Of a DNA stretch of 64,000 nt, positions 60,373 to 64,000 are shown one piece after another (positions within the stretch are counted from its first letter, which is position 1; each line of letters starts with the position of its first letter). Source of the DNA: Sphaerimonospora thailandensis (GTDB lineage Bacteria; Actinomycetota; Actinomycetes; Streptosporangiales; Streptosporangiaceae); contig NZ_BOOG01000011.1 in the NCBI RefSeq assembly GCF_016863115.1, positions 1 to 64,000 of the forward strand, written 5' to 3'. The notes below the pieces were generated by a model. It saw only the letters and a list, made by a program, of their open reading frames with translations. It had not been told where the DNA came from and ran no database searches. The position numbers and the translations under genes are program-made.

Positions 60373-60605
60373 TGCGTCGCGGTGAGGATGACATCCTCAC
60401 TCCGCAGCTCTTCAAGTCGTTCCGAGATATCGGTACGTTCGGCGTGGATCGAGCCGACCCAGGAAGGCGGCCAGTTGCTGTCCTCGGTGTGCTCAGAGGA
60501 ATGGACGAGCCGTAGCGCGTGCGCGCGAAGCTCTCCCGCCTGGTCGGGAGTGAGCTGGTCGACCAGGCGATGCAGGTCTTCGTACTCTTCAAACGCGGCC
60601 GTCAT
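60369..60605 (-). CDS. Putative antitoxin of the third PIN pair
   Basis: A 78-residue acidic protein ([30 protein letters not shown], then a Trp/Pro-rich middle and [19 protein letters not shown]). It lacks the Phd fold of the other two antitoxins. It is identified by position and size directly upstream of, and overlapping, a PIN toxin. Confidence 0.65.
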   Translation of the reverse strand: MTAAFEEYEDLHRLVDQLTPDQAGELRAHALRLVHSSEHTEDSNWPPSWVGSIHAERTDISERLEELRSEDVILTATQ

Positions 60606-60774
60606 GCTTCGAGTGTACGGCTCGGCGCCCCCATGAGTAATGCAGCCAGGTGAACCTGCGGCAGCCTGCTAGACCGAGAGGCGGCCGTGGATCAGGTCGT
60701 GAGGGTGACGGCACATCCTCGCCGGCGTCACCGCCGGCTTCGCTGCCCACCAGTCGGCTCCATGGGTGCGCCCA

Positions 60775-61110
60775 TCAGGCTCGCAGGTAGGCGAGTACGG
60801 CGAGGACGCGGCGGTGGTCGTCCTCGGCTGGCGGGAGGTCCAGCTTGGTGAGGATGCCGGCGATGTGCTCGGAGACCCCCGCCTCGGTGATCACGAGACG
60901 GCGGGCGATGGCGGCGTTCGAACGCCCCTCCGCGATGAGGCCGAGCACCTCGCGCTCACGGGGCGTCAGCCGGGCAAGGGCCCCTGACGTCGCCGACCCG
61001 CTCCTTGAGCAGCCCAGGCCTTCGTCGGAGAAACCGGGCGGCATCCGGACATCCGCGACGACGACGTCGGGCTCGTGCCGTCGCACCGCTGTCAGGAGGG
61101 CGTCGGCGTC
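60775..61110 (-). pseudogene. Deleted NarL/FixJ-type response regulator
   Basis: The frame reads DADALLTAVRRHEPDVVVAD, then VRMPPGFSDEGL from a receiver domain, and jumps to LARLTPREREVLGLIAEGRS and the rest of a LuxR-type HTH. About 85 residues of the receiver, including the Lys/Thr region, are missing in between, and the first 30 or so residues are lost at the hutI boundary. No start codon fits. The DNA-binding half ends normally (VLAVLAYLRA). Confidence 0.68.
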
Positions 61111-61114
61111 ACCG

Positions 61115-62278
61115 TCAGCCCAGGTCTTCCAGGGCCCGGGCGATGGGGACGCCGGGCCGGTACGGAATGTGCAGGTAGGTTGGGGCCTCCAGGACCGTGA
61201 GGTCGGCCCGGCGGCCGGGTGCGACGACCCCGATGTCGTCCCGGCGCAGCGCCCTGGCGCCGCCCGCCGTGGCCGCCCACAGCGCCTCCGCCGGGGTCAT
61301 CCGCATCTCCCGTACGGCGAGGGCCGCGACGAGCGGCATCGACGAGGTGTAGCAGGAACCGGGGTTGCAGTCCGTGGCGAGCGCGACCGTCACGCCCGCG
61401 TCGATGAGCCGCCGGGCGTCGGGATAGGGCGACCGGGTGGAGAACTCGACCCCGGGCAGCAGGGTCGCGACCGTGTCGCCGTCGGCGAGGGCGGCCACAT
61501 CGGCGTCGGTCAGATGGGTGCAGTGGTCGACGCTCGCGGCGCCGAGCTCGACGGCGAGCCGCACGCCCGGCCCGGCCGACAGCTGGTTGCCGTGCACCCG
61601 CAGGCCGAGCCCGGCGTCCCGCCCGGCCATGAGGATCTCGCGGGCCTCGTCCCCGTCGAACGCGTGCGGGCTCGCGGGCTCGCAGAAGACGTCGACCCAG
61701 CGGGCGTGCGGCGCACAGGCCCTGAGCATCTCCCCGGTGACCAGCGGCACGTAGTCGTCCCGGTCCACCCCGGCCGGCACGACATGCGCCCCGAGATAGG
61801 TCGTCTCCGGCGTGACCTCCGCGGCCAGGCGCAGCGCCCGCACCTCGTCGGCGACGGTGAGTCCGTACCCGCTTTTGACCTCGACGGTGGTGGTGCCCTG
61901 GGCGCGCATCTCCGCGATCCGGTCGCGAAGCAGTTCTCGCAGCTCGGCGTCGTCCGCCGCCCGGGTGGCGGCGACCGTGGTGGCGATGCCGCCGCCGTCA
62001 TACCGGGTGCCCGCCATGCGGGCGGCGAACTCGGCGGCCCGGTCCCCGGCGAAGACCAGGTGGGCGTGGGAGTCGACGAAGCCGGGGATGACCGCCCGTC
62101 CGCCCAGGTCGCGCCGCCGGTCGGCGTCGGGGGCGCGGCCGGCGGGCCCGACCCACATGACGCGCCCGCCTTCGACGACCAGCGCGGCGTCCCGGAACAG
62201 GCCGAGGGGCGAGCCGTCGCCGACGGACGGGTCGTTGGTGACGAGCTCGGCGATCCCGGTGAGCAGGGTGGACGTCAT
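61115..62278 (-). CDS. hutI: Imidazolonepropionase
   Basis: A 387-residue amidohydrolase that opens imidazolone-propionate to N-formimino-glutamate in histidine degradation. Metal-binding blocks are [38 protein letters not shown] and [18 protein letters not shown] is typical of HutI. The ATG at 62278 overlaps the hutF stop (ATGA). Its stop abuts the response-regulator relic. Confidence 0.92.
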   Translation of the reverse strand: MTSTLLTGIAELVTNDPSVGDGSPLGLFRDAALVVEGGRVMWVGPAGRAPDADRRRDLGGRAVIPGFVDSHAHLVFAGDRAAEFAARMAGTRYDGGGIATTVAATRAADDAELRELLRDRIAEMRAQGTTTVEVKSGYGLTVADEVRALRLAAEVTPETTYLGAHVVPAGVDRDDYVPLVTGEMLRACAPHARWVDVFCEPASPHAFDGDEAREILMAGRDAGLGLRVHGNQLSAGPGVRLAVELGAASVDHCTHLTDADVAALADGDTVATLLPGVEFSTRSPYPDARRLIDAGVTVALATDCNPGSCYTSSMPLVAALAVREMRMTPAEALWAATAGGARALRRDDIGVVAPGRRADLTVLEAPTYLHIPYRPGVPIARALEDLG

Positions 62279-63660
62279 GCGGTCTCCCACAGCGGTTCGA
62301 TGGCCGCCGCCAGCAGCGCCGCGACGTCACCCAGGACATGGCGGCCCTCGGAGACGATGACCCGCCCGTCGACGACCACGGTGTCGACGTCCGCGGCGGT
62401 GGCGGCGAACATGATCTGGTCCGGCGCGGCCCCGGCGGTACGCGGGGTGTCCAGCCGCACGGCGACGAGGTCGGCCCGCGCGCCCGGCTCCAGCCGGCCC
62501 GCGTCCGGCCAGCCGAGGCCGTCGTGGGCGGTCGCCGCGCCGAGCAGCTCCTCCGGAGTGAAGCGGCCGCGCCGCAGCGTGCGCAGCCGCTCGTGCGTCT
62601 CCAGCGCGCGGGCCTCCTCCAGCAGGTCGATGACCGCGTGCTGGTCGGAGCCCAGCGACAGCGGGGCCCCGGCGTCCCGCAGCGCGCGGGCGGGACCGAT
62701 GCCGTCGGCGAGGTCGCGTTCGGTCGTCGGGCACAGGCACGCCGTCGTACGGCTGCCCCCAAGGGCGGCGATGTCCGCCTCTGTCAGGTGCGTGGCGTGC
62801 ACGGCGGTCGTCATCGGGCCGAGCAGGCCCTCCGCGTCGAGCAGCCCCGTCGGGGTGAGGCCGTAGAAGCCCTCGCACGCGGCGTTCTCCGCCGGCTGCT
62901 CCGACAGGTGGAGGTGCAGTGGCCGTCCAGCCGCCACGTCGACCACCCCCGCCAGGGCCTCGCGGGGGACCGCGCGCACCGAGTGCACGGCGACCCCGAC
63001 GCGCATGCCCGCCGACGGCTTCAGCCCGGCCACCCGATCGGCCCAGCCCGCGACGTCGCCGTCGCCGTACCGCCGCTGCGGCCCGTCGAGGGGCACATGT
63101 CCCTCGGCCGTCAGGCCACCCGCGAGATAGAGCGTGTCGAGCAGAGTCAGCCGGATCCCCGCCTCGGCCGCCGCCTGCCGCAGCGCCTCGCCCATGGCGT
63201 TCCGCTCGTCGTACGGCCTGCCGTCGGGGCCGTGATGCAGGTAGTGGAACTCCCCGACGCAGGTGATCCCCGCGAGCGCCATCTCCGCGTACGTCGCCCG
63301 CGCCAGGGCGAGGTACCCGTCGGGGTCGAGCCGCCGCGCCACGCCGTACATGCGCTCGCGCCACGTCCAGAAGTCGCCGCCGCGGTCGTGGGTGCGGCCG
63401 CGCAGTGCCCGGTGGAAGGCGTGGCTGTGGGCGTTGGCGAGGCCGGGCAGCACGACGCCCGGCAGGCGGCGCGCCGCGCCGGCTTCGCTGTCGGGGGTGA
63501 CGGAGGTGAACCGCCCGTCCTCGATCTCGAAGGTCACGTCGCGGGCCGGCCCGCCGGGGAGCCAGGCGTACGGCGCATGCCACCGCGTCGGGCCGCCGGG
63601 GCTCACGAGGCTCCTGGGGCTGGTCGGGCTGATCGGGCTGGTCGGGCTGATCGGGCTCAT
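62275..63660 (-). CDS. hutF: Formimidoylglutamate deiminase
   Basis: A 461-residue amidohydrolase that converts formimino-glutamate to N-formylglutamate plus ammonia. Motifs: [53 protein letters not shown] and [12 protein letters not shown]. Its first 19 residues are SPISPT repeats encoded by tandem DNA repeats; GTG 63606 would omit them, but the ATG at 63660 overlaps the preceding stop as ATGA, which favours it. It is coupled to hutI. Confidence 0.92.
   Translation of the reverse strand: MSPISPTSPISPTSPRSLVSPGGPTRWHAPYAWLPGGPARDVTFEIEDGRFTSVTPDSEAGAARRLPGVVLPGLANAHSHAFHRALRGRTHDRGGDFWTWRERMYGVARRLDPDGYLALARATYAEMALAGITCVGEFHYLHHGPDGRPYDERNAMGEALRQAAAEAGIRLTLLDTLYLAGGLTAEGHVPLDGPQRRYGDGDVAGWADRVAGLKPSAGMRVGVAVHSVRAVPREALAGVVDVAAGRPLHLHLSEQPAENAACEGFYGLTPTGLLDAEGLLGPMTTAVHATHLTEADIAALGGSRTTACLCPTTERDLADGIGPARALRDAGAPLSLGSDQHAVIDLLEEARALETHERLRTLRRGRFTPEELLGAATAHDGLGWPDAGRLEPGARADLVAVRLDTPRTAGAAPDQIMFAATAADVDTVVVDGRVIVSEGRHVLGDVAALLAAAIEPLWETA
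63612..63660 (-). repeat. Tandem repeats at the 5' end of hutF
   Basis: GGGCTGATCGGGCTGGTC-type units repeat two and a half times and encode [14 protein letters not shown] at the HutF N-terminus. They directly adjoin the stop of the upstream gene, so copy-number changes could alter the HutF leader without breaking the frame. Confidence 0.75.
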
Positions 63661-64000
63661 TCGGCCCGTCCCGCGAGGTTCTGTCGTCCCGCAAGGTCCC
63701 CGACGACCCGGGCGAGCGCGGCCACGCCCGCCAGGCAGTCCTCACGCGAGGCGTGCTCGGCAGGCGAGTGCGAGACGCCGGTCGGGTTCCGTACGAACAG
63801 CATCGCCGTGGGGACACCGGCCGCGGCGAGGATGCCCGCGTCATGGCCGGCGCCCGTACCGAGCACCGGTGCGTCCCCGAGGAGGGTGGCGAGCCGGTCG
63901 CGCAGCTCCGCCGAGAAGACCGTCTCGGCGGTGAACGACTCCTCTGCCGCTCCGATCCCACCGGAGGCATTCGCGACCTCGTCGACCACGGCCCGAACGT
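63657..64000 (-). CDS. M20-family amidohydrolase (allantoate/N-carbamoyl amino-acid type), C-terminal part
   Basis: The last 114 or so residues of an AllC/HyuC-type M20 metallo-hydrolase; the 5' part lies beyond the right edge. GTGAGHDAGILAAAGVPTAM and NPTGVSHSPAEHASRED carry the C-terminal metal-binding His and the substrate loop. In actinomycetes this gene commonly precedes hutF and hutI. It may act on N-formylglutamate or a ureido compound. It overlaps hutF by ATGA. Confidence 0.8.
   Translation of the reverse strand, partial: VRAVVDEVANASGGIGAAEESFTAETVFSAELRDRLATLLGDAPVLGTGAGHDAGILAAAGVPTAMLFVRNPTGVSHSPAEHASREDCLAGVAALARVVGDLAGRQNLAGRAE

Noticed and set aside
60845-62866. 673-codon plus-strand frame opposite hutI and hutF
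   Set aside because: Shadow of two well-supported genes with conserved metal-binding motifs.
1-64000. CRISPR arrays, rRNA and tRNA genes, complete IS elements
   Set aside because: None was seen. The only tRNA-like fold noticed is the tmRNA acceptor end, and no transposase gene was recognised.

Overview
The window is GC-rich chromosomal DNA with strong third-position GC bias, frequent GTG/TTG starts, several apparently leaderless genes and a DprE1/DprE2/decaprenyl-phosphate arabinose module. Together with a DasR-type GlcNAc regulator, a 1676-residue NAD-glutamate dehydrogenase, XRE-DUF397 pairs and an actinobacterial tmRNA tag, this points to a filamentous actinomycete, most likely of the Streptosporangiaceae. 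That placement is inferred from gene content only; no marker such as 16S rRNA is present.

Layout. 1-7.2 kb: an N-acetylglucosamine uptake locus. dasR and the EIIC gene run leftward; a NagB-II-like SIS protein, EIIB, EIIA, HPr, EI and a NagZ-type lipoprotein hexosaminidase run rightward. The divergent promoters share one palindrome made of two overlapping DasR half-sites. 7.3-12.1 kb: three HAD proteins (one lacking its nucleophile Asp), a DUF6912 protein and acetoacetyl-CoA synthetase. 12.1-19.9 kb: accessory DNA with a palindrome-led ATPase/nuclease gene, a secreted FAD oxidase and a relic of a second copy, an SdpR/SdpI pair, a DoxX/MarR pair with twin operators, a NucA/NucB nuclease relic beside a DUF6461 gene, and a VapBC pair. 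19.9-31.3 kb: metY-metX, a serine-recombinase-like protein without its catalytic Ser, an XRE/DUF397 pair, an ACC-deaminase-like enzyme, tryptophan dioxygenase and glutamate dehydrogenase.

31.3-41.7 kb: the conserved core prfB - ftsE - ftsX - smpB - (degenerate PBP) - ssrA. Just past the ssrA terminator is a 1.2-kb HEPN/nucleotidyltransferase toxin-antitoxin cassette bracketed by two nearly identical 34-bp palindromes, then an orphan UTRA protein and a second VapBC pair. 41.7-55.4 kb: an adenosine/aminofutalosine deaminase, an HtrA lipoprotein protease, a FadE34-like tandem acyl-CoA dehydrogenase, the UbiA-DprE1-DprE2 arabinose-donor operon, a secreted alpha-lytic-type protease, a LysR regulator, an acyl-CoA ligase and a LysE exporter. 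55.4-64 kb: relics of map, a multicopper oxidase and a response regulator, a serine/threonine dehydratase, a solute-binding/VWA protein with a membrane partner, a PIN toxin pair, and the histidine-degradation genes hutI-hutF with the C-terminus of an M20 amidohydrolase that runs off the right edge.

The best candidates for something new are the palindrome-bracketed HEPN/MNT cassette at ssrA, the PBP between smpB and ssrA that has lost all three transpeptidase motifs, and the ATPase/nuclease gene behind a 19-bp-arm AT-rich inverted repeat.
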